64,000 bases of DNA from Bin95 sp965220855 (lineage in GTDB: Bacteria > Pseudomonadota > Alphaproteobacteria > Bin95). The notes beneath the pieces were generated by a model. The model was not told where the DNA came from. It searched no databases and was given only the letters and a program-made list of their open reading frames with translations. The stretch is from contig CBDCQY010000001.1 of assembly GCA_965220855.1 (NCBI GenBank), forward strand, positions 1,736,001-1,800,000. The letters run 5' to 3'. The position numbers and the translations under genes are program-made. This document shows, piece after piece, positions 43,566 to 52,833 of this stretch (position 1 is its first letter; every line of letters begins with the position of its first letter).

Positions 43566-44162
43566 TCAGTCGCAGCCGTGGTGTTTGCGCCAGAGGGTGG
43601 GGTTGTGGCCCTGGGGCGGGTTGGCGCAGGGGTTGTCGGCGTAGCCGCGCAGGCGGTTGTAGCGTGCGATCTGGGGTTCGGTGAGGAGGGGGAGCGTCTC
43701 CAGGTGGGCGGCCAGATGGGTGTAGCGCAGCGCCATGCGGGCCTCGCCGATCTCGGCGAGCAGGCCTCGCAGCGAGCGCTCGGTCACCGTCCTGCCCGCG
43801 AACGCCGCCTCCAGCGCGCGCTCGGCCGCCACCAGCCGCCGGCCTCCGGCGACCGCCTCGGCCCGCATCCGCTCGAAGATGGCGGCGATCGCCGTCGCCT
43901 GTTCGGCGGACAGCGCAATCTCGTCCCGCATGTCGAGCAGATGGCCGGGGCCGGGCATGCCGTTGAGTTCGGCCGCCCTGGCGAGGCCCCAGCCGCCGCC
44001 GCGTTCGAGTTCGGCCAGATCGTCCGCCGAGAGGCTCTTGACGGCGCGGGTCTGCTCGCCGGCATAGGGCGATTTGTGCGTCTGCCCGGCGTCGGCGGGG
44101 CCAGCGAAAGCCCATGCGATGGCGAGCGCCGACAGCGCGCAACGGGTCTGTTGAAAGGGCAA
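43566..44162 (-). CDS. Exported CpxP/Spy-like helical protein (metal-resistance family)
   Basis: The 198-residue protein has a hydrophobic signal peptide (CALSALAIAWAFAGPADA) and an alpha-helical body of repeated acidic/basic helices ending LLTEPQIARYNRLRGY, similar to the LTxxQ pattern of CpxP/Spy/CnrR proteins. The C-terminal 20 residues have two cysteines and end HHGCD, a possible metal site. The start is inferred as TTG at 44162 behind GGGAG, since no ATG gives a signal peptide. It lies 26 bases after the M48 protease gene, so a linked envelope-quality-control role is plausible. Confidence 0.7.
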   Translation of the reverse strand: MPFQQTRCALSALAIAWAFAGPADAGQTHKSPYAGEQTRAVKSLSADDLAELERGGGWGLARAAELNGMPGPGHLLDMRDEIALSAEQATAIAAIFERMRAEAVAGGRRLVAAERALEAAFAGRTVTERSLRGLLAEIGEARMALRYTHLAAHLETLPLLTEPQIARYNRLRGYADNPCANPPQGHNPTLWRKHHGCD

Positions 44163-44188
44163 GAGGGTCTCCCGGCGGCGCAGCGCGG

Positions 44189-45544
44189 CTAGCCGCGCTG
44201 CGGCTTTTCCGGCTCGATGCGATGGAGGATGTCGAGGGCGCGCTGATGGTCGGGGGAGCCTTCGGCGAGCTTGCGCCGGGCGCGTTTGGCGAGCGCGGAG
44301 GCGCGCTGGACGTCGCCGGTGAGCAAAGCGTGTTCGGCGAAGGCGAGGTCGGCGCGCACCACCTCGCCGGCGCGGCCCCGCGCCATGCCGAGCCAGCGCC
44401 AGCCGGCGGCGCTCTCCGGCTCGCTGCGCACCACCTCGTCCAGATTGCGCATCGCCTCGGCCAGCGCCTCCGGCGTGCCGACGGCGATCGCCGCGCGCCC
44501 GAGCTCGGTGCGGATCAGCGCCGCCTCCGGGGCCAGGCGCACCGCCTCGCGATAGGCCTCCAGCGCCTCGGCGGCGCGCCCGTTCTCGAACAGCATCTGG
44601 CCGCGCAACTCGCGGAAATAGGGGTCTTCCGGGGCCTCGGCGATGAGGCCGTCGATCGACTCCAGCGCCTTCGCCAGATCGGGGATGCGGTAATGCGCGA
44701 TGGCGCGCGCATAGCGCGCCGGCACGCCAGCGTCGTCCGCCGCATAGCGCTCCAGCGTGCGCTCCGGCGGGTCCAGAAAGCCGTCCAGCTTGGCGAGCAT
44801 CCGGGCGTGGCGGCGATAGAGCGCCTCGGAGACCGTCTCGTCGGTCCACTCGGAGCGCTCCAGATGCTCGCCGACGCGCCGCACGCGCTCGTCGGTGAAG
44901 GGGTGCGTGCGCTGATAGAGGTTATCCACGCCGCCCGCGACCGCCTCCCGGCCCGCCAGGATGTCGAGAAACTCCATCAGGCCGCGCGAGGACACCTCGG
45001 CCCGGTCGAGAAAGCGCAGCGCCGCCTCGTCGGCCGCCGATTCCTGCGTGCGCGAATATTGCAGCAGGCTGCGCTCGGCGACGGTGGCGCCGCCGAAGAT
45101 CACCGCCTGGGCGATGCGCACATCGCCCGTGGCCACCGCCGCCGCCGTGCCGAGCGCGGTGGTGAGGATGTTCTGCGCCGCGCGCGTCTCGATCTCGTCC
45201 TTGAAACGCACCAGATGGCCGCCGGCGATATGGCCGGCCTCATGCGCGATCACGCCCATCAGCTGCTCCGGCGTCTGGCTGCGCCGGATCAGCCCGGTGT
45301 TCAGGAACATCTGCATGCCGCCCGAGACGAAGGCGTTCACCTGTTCGCTATTCACCAGATAGAGGCGTATGTTCTTCTCCGGCAGGTTGGCCGCCTCGAA
45401 GATCGGTTTGGCGTAAAGCTGGACGGTCTTCTCGATTTCGGCGTCGCGGATCAGCCGGATGCCCTCCGCCGACGCGGGCGTCGCGCCCGGCAGGGCCAGC
45501 ATGGCGGCAAGGAGGCCGCAGAACGGGTAGCGCATGAAACGCAT
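44189..45544 (-). CDS. Periplasmic M48 family metalloprotease with TPR repeats (BepA-like)
   Basis: The 451-residue exported protein has a signal peptide (about residues 1-26, ending ATPASAEG), an M48 domain with the zinc motif H-E-A-G-H near residues 101-105 and a third ligand region in SRTQESAADEAALRFLDRA, then TPR-like helices from about residue 260 to the end. BepA-type proteases handle misassembled outer-membrane proteins. ATG at 45544 or 45535. It is divergent from the aminotransferase gene (108 bases). Confidence 0.92.
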   Translation of the reverse strand: MRFMRYPFCGLLAAMLALPGATPASAEGIRLIRDAEIEKTVQLYAKPIFEAANLPEKNIRLYLVNSEQVNAFVSGGMQMFLNTGLIRRSQTPEQLMGVIAHEAGHIAGGHLVRFKDEIETRAAQNILTTALGTAAAVATGDVRIAQAVIFGGATVAERSLLQYSRTQESAADEAALRFLDRAEVSSRGLMEFLDILAGREAVAGGVDNLYQRTHPFTDERVRRVGEHLERSEWTDETVSEALYRRHARMLAKLDGFLDPPERTLERYAADDAGVPARYARAIAHYRIPDLAKALESIDGLIAEAPEDPYFRELRGQMLFENGRAAEALEAYREAVRLAPEAALIRTELGRAAIAVGTPEALAEAMRNLDEVVRSEPESAAGWRWLGMARGRAGEVVRADLAFAEHALLTGDVQRASALAKRARRKLAEGSPDHQRALDILHRIEPEKPQRG

Positions 45545-45652
45545 GGCTGGCGACCTCCCGACGCAACGCCTGCAAGGTAGGCGCGGGGCGGGCCTGCGTC
45601 AATCTCCGCCGCCTTTCCATCCCTCATTTTCGCGATTCGGACAGGAGCACCC

Positions 45653-46798
45653 ATGACCTTCGACGCATCGGCGCGCGGCGGCGTCGATCCCTTCATCGTG
45701 ATGCAGGTGCTGCGCGCGGCCGGCGAGCGCGCGGCGAGCGGCAAGCCGGTCTTCGCCTTGCAGATCGGACAGCCCAGCACGCGCGCGCCCAGAGGCGCGC
45801 GCGCGGCGGCCAAGGCCGCGATCGACACCGAACTGCTCGGCTATACCGACGCGGCGGGCATCGAGCCGCTCCGCCGGCGAATCGCGGCGCACTACCTGGA
45901 GCGCTACGGTGAGCGGGTCGCGCCCGAGCGGGTGATGGTCACGCCGGGGTCTTCCGGCGGCTTCGTGCTGGCCTTCCTCGCCGCCTTCGACACCGGCGCG
46001 CGGGTGGTGCTCACCGATCCGAGCTATCCCTGCTACCGCAACATGCTGGCGGCGCTCGGCATCGAGACCGTGCATCTGCCGACCGGGCCGGAAACCCGCT
46101 TCCAGCCGACGGTGGAGCTGCTGGAGACGGTCGAGGGGCCGATCCACGGGCTGGTGGTGGCGAGCCCCTCCAACCCGACCGGCTCCATGCTGACGCCCGA
46201 GGCGCTCGGCCGCCTCGCCCGCTGGTGCCATGACCGGGGCGTGCGGCTGATCTCCGACGAGATCTATCACGGCATCAGCTATGGCGTGGCCGAGGCGACC
46301 GCCGCCGGCTCGCCTTCGGCGATTACCGTCAACAGCTTCTCGAAATATTTCTCCATGACCGGCTGGCGGATCGGCTGGCTGGTGCTGCCGGAGGACCTGC
46401 TGACGCCGGTCGAGCGGCTGGCGCAGAACCTGTTCATCAACGCGCCCTCGATCTCGCAACATGCCGCGCTCGCCGCCTTCGACTGCCGCGAGGAGCTCGA
46501 CGCCAATGTCCGGCGCTATGCGCATAATCGCGAGATACTGACCGCCGCCCTGCCGGCGCTCGGCATCCGCGACATCGCGGCGCCCGACGGCGCCTTCTAC
46601 CTCTATGGCGATATCGGCCATCTGACCAATGACAGCATGGGCTTCTGCGAGCGGCTGCTGAACGAGACCGGCGTCGCCGTCACCCCCGGCATCGACTTCG
46701 ACCCGGCGCGCGGCGGCCGCACGGTGCGCTTCAGCTACTGCACGGCGAGCGAGGATGTGGAAGCGGCGGTCGAACGCCTGGCGGACTTCCTGCGCTGA
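45653..46798 (+). CDS. Class I/II pyridoxal-phosphate aminotransferase
   Basis: The 381-residue fold-type I aminotransferase binds PLP at K231 in NSFSKYFSMTGWRIGW. VASPSNPTGSML near residue 169 and LISDEIYHGISYG near residue 200 are the usual PLP contacts, and the C-terminal Arg lies in GRTVRFSYC. It is of the aspartate/aromatic-aminotransferase-like group; the exact amino acid is not told by sequence. Confidence 0.92.
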   Translation: MTFDASARGGVDPFIVMQVLRAAGERAASGKPVFALQIGQPSTRAPRGARAAAKAAIDTELLGYTDAAGIEPLRRRIAAHYLERYGERVAPERVMVTPGSSGGFVLAFLAAFDTGARVVLTDPSYPCYRNMLAALGIETVHLPTGPETRFQPTVELLETVEGPIHGLVVASPSNPTGSMLTPEALGRLARWCHDRGVRLISDEIYHGISYGVAEATAAGSPSAITVNSFSKYFSMTGWRIGWLVLPEDLLTPVERLAQNLFINAPSISQHAALAAFDCREELDANVRRYAHNREILTAALPALGIRDIAAPDGAFYLYGDIGHLTNDSMGFCERLLNETGVAVTPGIDFDPARGGRTVRFSYCTASEDVEAAVERLADFLR

Positions 46799-46868
46799 AG
46801 CCGGAAAGCGGCCGCGGAACGTGCGCGCACAAGTCGTCGTCAAGTCAATCGTGGATGAAATCGGGAGT

Positions 46869-46906
46869 CATATTCCAATCAATTCCACATATTAGGAAGA
46901 TATAGT
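46869..46906 (+). promoter_or_regulatory. AT-rich promoter region with direct repeats before the helicase gene
   Basis: The 151-base gap 46799-46949 contains an AT-rich pocket. It has ATTCCA at 46872-46877 and again at 46882-46887, exactly one helical turn apart, nested in CATATT at 46869-46874 and 46888-46893. TATAGT at 46901-46906 is a fair -10. The repeats could be an operator; this is inference. Confidence 0.4.
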
Positions 46907-46949
46907 TATGCTCTGGTAGAGAACGATCCGTTCAATTCGAGAGCAGACC

Positions 46950-49900
46950 ATGCCTTCCTCGCCCCGCTGCCTTTCGCTGGATCTCGAGGTCGGCAAGACG
47001 AACGGTCGCATTCACGCCCTCGCCGGCATCCGCGCGGACACGGACGAAAGCTATCTGTTCGAGGGCGGCAAACTCGCGGCGGCGCTCGCCGCCCTGGACG
47101 ACCTCGCCGACGGCGCCGCCTTCCTTCTCGGCCACAACATCCTCGCCTTCGACCGGCCGCATCTCCAGGCCGCGAAGCCCGATCTGCGGCTGCTGAAACT
47201 GCCGGTCGTCGATACGCTCCGCCTCAGCCCGCTCGCCTTTCCGCGCAATCCCTATCACCGGCTGGTGAAGCATTACCGGGATGGCGGGCTGGTCCGCTCG
47301 CGCATCAACGACCCGGAACTCGACGCCCGTCTCACGCTCAAGCTGTTCGGCGAACAGCGGGAGGCGCTCGCGGGCGTGTCGGCGGACCTGCTGTCGGCCT
47401 GGCACTGGCTCTGCACGCCCGATCCGAAGGGCCTGGACCGCGCCCTCGACGCCATGTTCGCCGCGCTGCGCGGCGCCGCCCGGCCGACGCCGGCGGAAGC
47501 CCGCGCGGCCATCGACCGGCGTCTCGAAGACGTCGCCTGCAAGGCGCAATCGCGCCGGGCGGCCGAGGAGGGCGACGGCTGGGCGCTCGCCTATGCGCTC
47601 GCCTGGCTGTCGGTCGCGGGCGGCAATTCGGTCATGCCGCCCTGGGTGCGCCACCAATTCCCCGCCGCCGGCGACCTGGTGCGCCGGCTGCGCGACACCG
47701 CTTGCAGCGATCCGCGCTGCGTCTGGTGCCGCGCGCGCCACGATGCGAAGCGCGAGCTCCGCCGCTGGTTCGGCTTCGACGGCTTCCGGCCGGAGCCCCG
47801 CCTCGAGGACGGGCGCCCCATGCAACAGGCGATCGTCGAGGAGGCGATGGCGGGCCGCCATGCGCTCGGCATTCTGCCGACCGGAACCGGCAAGTCGCTC
47901 TGCTATCAGGTCCCGGCGCTCTCGCGCTACGACAAGACCGGCGCGCTCACCGTGGTGATCTCGCCGCTGGTCGCGCTGATGGCGGATCAGGTGGCGGGGC
48001 TGGAGGCGCGCGGCGTCGGCTGCTGCGTCACCGTCAACGGGCTGCTCTCCATGCCGGAGCGCGCGGATGCGCTGGAGCGCGTGCGCCTCGGCGACGCCGG
48101 CATTCTGCTGATCTCGCCGGAGCAGCTGCGCTCGCGCACCCTGCGCGGGGCGCTGGAGCAGCGCGAGATCGGCGCCTGGGTGCTGGACGAGGCGCATTGC
48201 CTGTCGCGCTGGGGTCACGACTTCCGGCCCGACTATCGCTATGTGGGCCGCTTCATCCGCGAGAAGGCGGGCGACAAGCCCCCGCCGCCGGTGCTCTGCC
48301 TGACGGCGACCGCCAGACCCGATGTGAAGGAGGACATCGCCCGGCACTTCCGGGAGCGGCTCGGCATCGAGCTCGATATCTTCGACGGCGGCGCGGAGCG
48401 CTCGAACCTGGTGTTCGAGGTGCTGCCGACCTCGGGCGGAGAGAAGTTCGCCCATCTCCATGAATTGCTGACCGACCGCCTGCCGTCGGAGGGCGGGGCC
48501 ATCGTCTATTGCGCGACGCGGCGGCGGTGCGAGGAGTTGGCCGAATTCCTGCAATTGAAGGGCGTGTCGGCCGACCACTTCCATGCCGGCCTCTCGCCGG
48601 AGAGGAAGAAGGAGGCGCAGCGGAGTTTCATCGCCGGAGAGCTGCGCACCATCGTCGCCACCAACGCCTTCGGCATGGGCATCGACAAGCCGGATGTGCG
48701 CCTCGTCATCCACGCCGATATTCCGGGCTCGCTGGAGAACTATCTCCAGGAAGCCGGCCGCGCCGGGCGGGACCGGGCCATGGCGCATTGCGTCCTGCTC
48801 TACACGCCGGAGGATGTGGAGCGCCAGTTCGGCATGTCGGCCCGTTCGCGACTGACGCAGGCCGAGATCGCGGGCATTTTCCGCGCGCTCCGCCGGATGG
48901 ACTACCGCAACCGCAGGGGCGGCGAGGTGGTGGCGACGGTCGGCGAGATTCTGCTGGACGACGAGGACAAGGCGTTCGAGCGCGACAGCGCCACCGACGA
49001 CACCCGCGTGCGCACCGCGCTCGCCTGGCTGGAGGAGGCGGCGCTGCTGACGCGGGAAGCCAACGAGGTGCGCGTGTTTCCGTCCTCGCTCCGGGTCGGC
49101 TCGGTGGAGGAGGCCAACGAAAGGCTGGCCCGGCATCCGGGACCGGAGGGCTATCGCCGGAAATTGCGGCGGATCGCGGCCACGCTGATCGCCGCGCCGC
49201 CCGATGACGGCATCTCCACGGACGAACTGATGATGGTGGCCGGCCTCGACGCAAAGGGCGTGCGCGACGCGCTCTGGGACCTGGAGCAGCTCGGCGTCGC
49301 GAACAACGACACCGCGCTCACCGCCTTCGTTCACACCGGCATCCAGCGCTCCTCGTCGCGGCGCCTGAAACAGGCGGTGGACCTGGAGCGGGCGCTGATC
49401 GCGCATTTGCGCGAGCACGCGCCCGACCTCGGCAAGGGAGAGAGCGCACAGCTGCATCTGCGCATCGCGGCCCAGCGGCTGCGCGACGACGGCCTCGCCG
49501 ATCCGCTGCCGGAGCGGCTCTGGCGCATTCTGCGCAGCATCGCCTGGGACGGGCGCGGCGAGGATGGGGGCAGCCTGACGCTGCGCAAGCGGGACGCGGA
49601 AAGCGTGGCGGTGACGCTGCAACGCGAGTGGGAGACGCTGGAGGAGATGGCCGAGCGGCGGCGCAAGGCGGCGGGGCTGCTGCTCGACCATCTGCTGGGC
49701 CGCCTGCCCGCCGGGGCGCGCGGCGCCGATTTGCTGGTGGAAACTACGCTGGGCGCGCTGCTGCAGGCCATCGAAGGGGACTTCGAACTCAGAAGCGAGA
49801 CCCGTGACCCCCGCCGGCTGATGGACCGCGCTTTGCTCTGGCTGCACGAACAGGAGGTCATCGGCCTGAACAAGGGCCTGGTCGTGTTCCGCCCCGCCAT

Positions 49901-52028
49901 GACGCTGCGACTGGCGGACAGGGAGCGGCGCGGCTTCGCCAGGACGGATTTCGAGCCGCTGGCGCTGCATTACAAGGGGCAGGTGCTGCAAATCCATGTC
50001 ATGGCCGCCTTCGCCGAGCGCGGCCTCGAAACCATGCGCGACGCGATGCAACTCGCCATGGACTATTTCTCGCTGGACGAGGAAGCCTTTCTCGGCCGCT
50101 GGCTGCCCGGCCGCGACCGCGAGATCGGTCGCCAGACCACGCCCGCATCCTGGCGCCTGATCGTGGAGAGCCTCGGCAACCCCTTGCAGCAGCGCATCGT
50201 CGCCGACGAGCGGGAGCAGCGAAACATGCTGGTGCTTGCCGGCCCCGGCTCCGGCAAGACGCGCGTGCTGGTGCACCGCATCGCCTGGCTGCTGCGCGTC
50301 CGGCGGGAGAACGCCCACGGCGTGCTGGCGCTCGCCTATAACCGCCATGCCGCCGTCGATATTCGCCGCCGCCTGCGGGATCTGGTCGGCGACGATGCGC
50401 GCGGCGTCACGGTGCTCACCTGCCATGCGCTCGCCATGCGCCTGGTCGGGGCCAGCTTCCGTGGGCAGGCGGAGCGGCCCGACGAGGCGAGCTTCCGCGA
50501 TGTGCTGCGACAGGCGGCGGCGGTGCTGCGCGGCGAGGGCCTCGCGCCCGACGAGGCGGACGATCAGCGCGAGCGCATCCTGGCCGGCTTCCGCTGGATT
50601 CTGGTGGACGAATATCAGGATATCGGCGGCGACCAGTACGAGCTGATCTCGGCGCTCGCCGGGCGGACGCTCGACGAGGATGCGGGCAAGCTCTCTTTGT
50701 TTGCGGTCGGCGACGACGACCAGAACATTTACGCCTTCAACGGCGCCTCGGTCGAATTCATCCGCCGCTTCCAGGCCGATTACGGCCCGCAGCCGCTCTA
50801 TCTCACCGATAATTACCGCTCCAGCCGCCACATCATCGCGGCCGCCAACGCCGTCATCGCGCCGGCGCGCGAGCGCATGAAGGCCGAGCACCCGATCCGC
50901 ATCGACCGGGCGCGCGAGAAGGAGCCGCCCGGCGGCGTCTGGCAGGCGCTGGACTCCGTGGCCCGGGGGCGCGTGCAGATGCTGACGACGGCCCACGACC
51001 CGGTCGCGCAGGCGGTCGCGGCCATGACGGAACTATGCCGCCTCGCGGGCCTCGCGCCGGACTGGGAGTGGTCGCGCGCGGCCGTCATCGCGCGCGAGTG
51101 GCGCTATCTGGCGCCGGTGCGCGCGTTCTGCGAACGGCGCGATATTCCGGTCCAGTTCGGCGATGAGGAGATTCCGGCCTTCTGGCGGCTGCGGGAAACG
51201 CGCGCCTTCGTCGCCTGGGCGCGCGCCCGCCCGTCGGGCCTGGTGGATGGCGCGGCGCTGGCCGAGTGGGCCGCAAGCGCCGACCCGACGCCATGGAACG
51301 CGCTGCTGGCGGAGGCGGTCGAGGAGCATGCCGAGGAGACCGGCGGGGCGGAGACGCCCGTCGCCCACTTCATCGAATGGCTGGCGGAATGGGGGCGCGA
51401 GGCGCGCCGGCGTCAGCGCGGCCTGCTGCTGCTGACCGCGCACCGGGCCAAGGGGCTCGAATTCGATCATGTCGTCGTGCTGGACGGCGGCTGGGACCGG
51501 CCGGGCGAAGACCCCGACGAAGACCGCCGCCTCTACTATGTCGCCATGACGCGCGCCCGGCAGACGCTCGCGCTGATGCGCTTCGGGGAGGCGCGCCGGT
51601 TGCAGGCGCCCTTGCGCGAGCATCGCTCCGTGCTCTGCCGGGAGTCCGGGCCTGCAGCGCCTCTGCCGCAAGCGCTCCGCCTCCGCCATGTGCAGCCGGG
51701 CCTCGATAGCGTCGATATCGGCTTCGCCGGGCGGCTGGGCGAGCGCCACCCGGCGCATCGCGCCATCGCCGCTCTCTCGCCGGGCGACCCGCTGCGGGTG
51801 GAGGAGAGAGGCAAAAGCCTCTGGCTGCTGAACGAGGCAGGCGTCGCAGTGGGCAAGCTGGCCAGGAGCTTCGCGCCGCCGAAGGGGATGCGCTGCCGCT
51901 CGGCGTCGGTGCTGGCGGCGGTCGCGTGGAGCCGCGAGGCCTCGGACCCCAAATATCACGCCGGCTTGCGCTGCGAGCAGTGGGAAGTCGCGATCCCGGA
52001 GCTTGTGTTCGAGCCTAACGACCGGTGA
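46950..52028 (+). CDS. Fused exonuclease-like / RecQ helicase / UvrD-type helicase protein
   Basis: The 1692-residue protein contains several enzymes. Residues 1-140 look like a DEDD 3'-5' exonuclease fold (L-S-L-D11-L-E13, GHNILAFDRPHL, VVDTLRLSP). A cysteine cluster follows at C252, C257 and C260. A RecQ-type helicase comes next: Walker A LPTGTGKS near 310, DEAHCLSRWGHDF near 413 and QEAGRAGRD near 600, then a winged-helix region. From about 1080 there is a UvrD/Rep-type SF1 helicase: AGPGSGKT near 1097, VDEYQD near 1219, GDDDQNIYAF near 1254 and TAHRAKGLEFD near 1498. The last 110 residues are a beta-rich HIRAN-like end. No frameshift; composition is host-like. Confidence 0.9.
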   Translation: MPSSPRCLSLDLEVGKTNGRIHALAGIRADTDESYLFEGGKLAAALAALDDLADGAAFLLGHNILAFDRPHLQAAKPDLRLLKLPVVDTLRLSPLAFPRNPYHRLVKHYRDGGLVRSRINDPELDARLTLKLFGEQREALAGVSADLLSAWHWLCTPDPKGLDRALDAMFAALRGAARPTPAEARAAIDRRLEDVACKAQSRRAAEEGDGWALAYALAWLSVAGGNSVMPPWVRHQFPAAGDLVRRLRDTACSDPRCVWCRARHDAKRELRRWFGFDGFRPEPRLEDGRPMQQAIVEEAMAGRHALGILPTGTGKSLCYQVPALSRYDKTGALTVVISPLVALMADQVAGLEARGVGCCVTVNGLLSMPERADALERVRLGDAGILLISPEQLRSRTLRGALEQREIGAWVLDEAHCLSRWGHDFRPDYRYVGRFIREKAGDKPPPPVLCLTATARPDVKEDIARHFRERLGIELDIFDGGAERSNLVFEVLPTSGGEKFAHLHELLTDRLPSEGGAIVYCATRRRCEELAEFLQLKGVSADHFHAGLSPERKKEAQRSFIAGELRTIVATNAFGMGIDKPDVRLVIHADIPGSLENYLQEAGRAGRDRAMAHCVLLYTPEDVERQFGMSARSRLTQAEIAGIFRALRRMDYRNRRGGEVVATVGEILLDDEDKAFERDSATDDTRVRTALAWLEEAALLTREANEVRVFPSSLRVGSVEEANERLARHPGPEGYRRKLRRIAATLIAAPPDDGISTDELMMVAGLDAKGVRDALWDLEQLGVANNDTALTAFVHTGIQRSSSRRLKQAVDLERALIAHLREHAPDLGKGESAQLHLRIAAQRLRDDGLADPLPERLWRILRSIAWDGRGEDGGSLTLRKRDAESVAVTLQREWETLEEMAERRRKAAGLLLDHLLGRLPAGARGADLLVETTLGALLQAIEGDFELRSETRDPRRLMDRALLWLHEQEVIGLNKGLVVFRPAMTLRLADRERRGFARTDFEPLALHYKGQVLQIHVMAAFAERGLETMRDAMQLAMDYFSLDEEAFLGRWLPGRDREIGRQTTPASWRLIVESLGNPLQQRIVADEREQRNMLVLAGPGSGKTRVLVHRIAWLLRVRRENAHGVLALAYNRHAAVDIRRRLRDLVGDDARGVTVLTCHALAMRLVGASFRGQAERPDEASFRDVLRQAAAVLRGEGLAPDEADDQRERILAGFRWILVDEYQDIGGDQYELISALAGRTLDEDAGKLSLFAVGDDDQNIYAFNGASVEFIRRFQADYGPQPLYLTDNYRSSRHIIAAANAVIAPARERMKAEHPIRIDRAREKEPPGGVWQALDSVARGRVQMLTTAHDPVAQAVAAMTELCRLAGLAPDWEWSRAAVIAREWRYLAPVRAFCERRDIPVQFGDEEIPAFWRLRETRAFVAWARARPSGLVDGAALAEWAASADPTPWNALLAEAVEEHAEETGGAETPVAHFIEWLAEWGREARRRQRGLLLLTAHRAKGLEFDHVVVLDGGWDRPGEDPDEDRRLYYVAMTRARQTLALMRFGEARRLQAPLREHRSVLCRESGPAAPLPQALRLRHVQPGLDSVDIGFAGRLGERHPAHRAIAALSPGDPLRVEERGKSLWLLNEAGVAVGKLARSFAPPKGMRCRSASVLAAVAWSREASDPKYHAGLRCEQWEVAIPELVFEPNDR

Positions 52029-52815
52029 AGGCGGCCTTGCGCTTTTCGCGGAAGGCGGCGACGCCCTCGCCATAGTCGGCCGTTCGGGCGGCGGCGGTCT
52101 GGGTGTCGGACTCGAGTTGCAGCTGGCTGGCGTAGTCGTTCTCCAGCGCCCGCCAGCAGAGCTGGCGGATCATGCCGAGCGCGGCGGGGCCGGCGGCGAG
52201 CCGGGTCGCTACGCCCATGGCCTCCTCCATCAGCCGCTCATCCTCCACCACCCGGTTGACCATGCCCCATTCGAGCGCGGTTTCCGCCGGCAGCCGGTCG
52301 GCGAGCAATGACAGCTCCATCGCGCGGGCCATGCCGACCAGGCGCGGCAATATCCAGGTGGCCCCGCCGTCCGGCACCAGCCCGATGCGGGCGAAGGCTT
52401 GCAGGAAGTAGCTGGAGCGCGCCGCGATGCGGATGTCGGCGGAGAGCGCGAAGCTCATGCCGATGCCCGCCGCCACGCCGTTGACGGCCGAGACCACCGG
52501 AACCGGAAAGGCGCGCAGGCGCTGCAGGGTAGGGTTGTACCAGCCCTCCAGGTCGCTCTCCTGCCGTCCCTCGGCCTCGGCGACGCGGTCGCGCGGCGGT
52601 CGGTCGGGATCGGTCAGATTGGCCCCGGAGCAGAAGGCGCGGCCGTTGCCGGTCAGCAGCAGACAGCGCGCCTCCGAGGCCTCGATGCGGTCGAGCGCCG
52701 CCGAGAAGTCCTCGCGCATGCGCACGCCGATCGCGTTCAGCACCGCCGGGTCGTTGAAGGCGAGCACCGCAACGCCTTCCTCGATCCGGAGCGCCATCTT
52801 GCCGTTGCCGGTCAT
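52015..52815 (-). CDS. Enoyl-CoA hydratase (PaaG-like)
   Basis: The 266-residue crotonase-family protein has an oxyanion-hole segment FCSGANLTDP near residue 61 and NGVAAGIGMSFALSADIRIA near residue 112. FARIGLVPDGGATW near residue 141 has the Asp found in the PaaG (2-(1,2-epoxy)-phenylacetyl-CoA isomerase) and related branch instead of the classical Glu. No phenylacetate cluster is near, so the pathway is open. Its tail overlaps the convergent helicase gene by 14 bases. Confidence 0.9.
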   Translation of the reverse strand: MTGNGKMALRIEEGVAVLAFNDPAVLNAIGVRMREDFSAALDRIEASEARCLLLTGNGRAFCSGANLTDPDRPPRDRVAEAEGRQESDLEGWYNPTLQRLRAFPVPVVSAVNGVAAGIGMSFALSADIRIAARSSYFLQAFARIGLVPDGGATWILPRLVGMARAMELSLLADRLPAETALEWGMVNRVVEDERLMEEAMGVATRLAAGPAALGMIRQLCWRALENDYASQLQLESDTQTAAARTADYGEGVAAFREKRKAAFTGR

Positions 52816-52833
52816 CCTTTCGGGCCTCCCATC

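Noticed and set aside
43541..43566. Terminator between the HIT gene and the CpxP-like gene
   Set aside because: Only a five-base imperfectly placed GC stem without T tract can be drawn.
46932..50996. Very long open frame (1354 codons) on the minus strand opposite the helicase gene
   Set aside because: It mirrors the codon structure of the plus-strand helicase, is His/Arg/Gln-rich without domains, and the plus strand has clear helicase motifs. It is a high-GC shadow.
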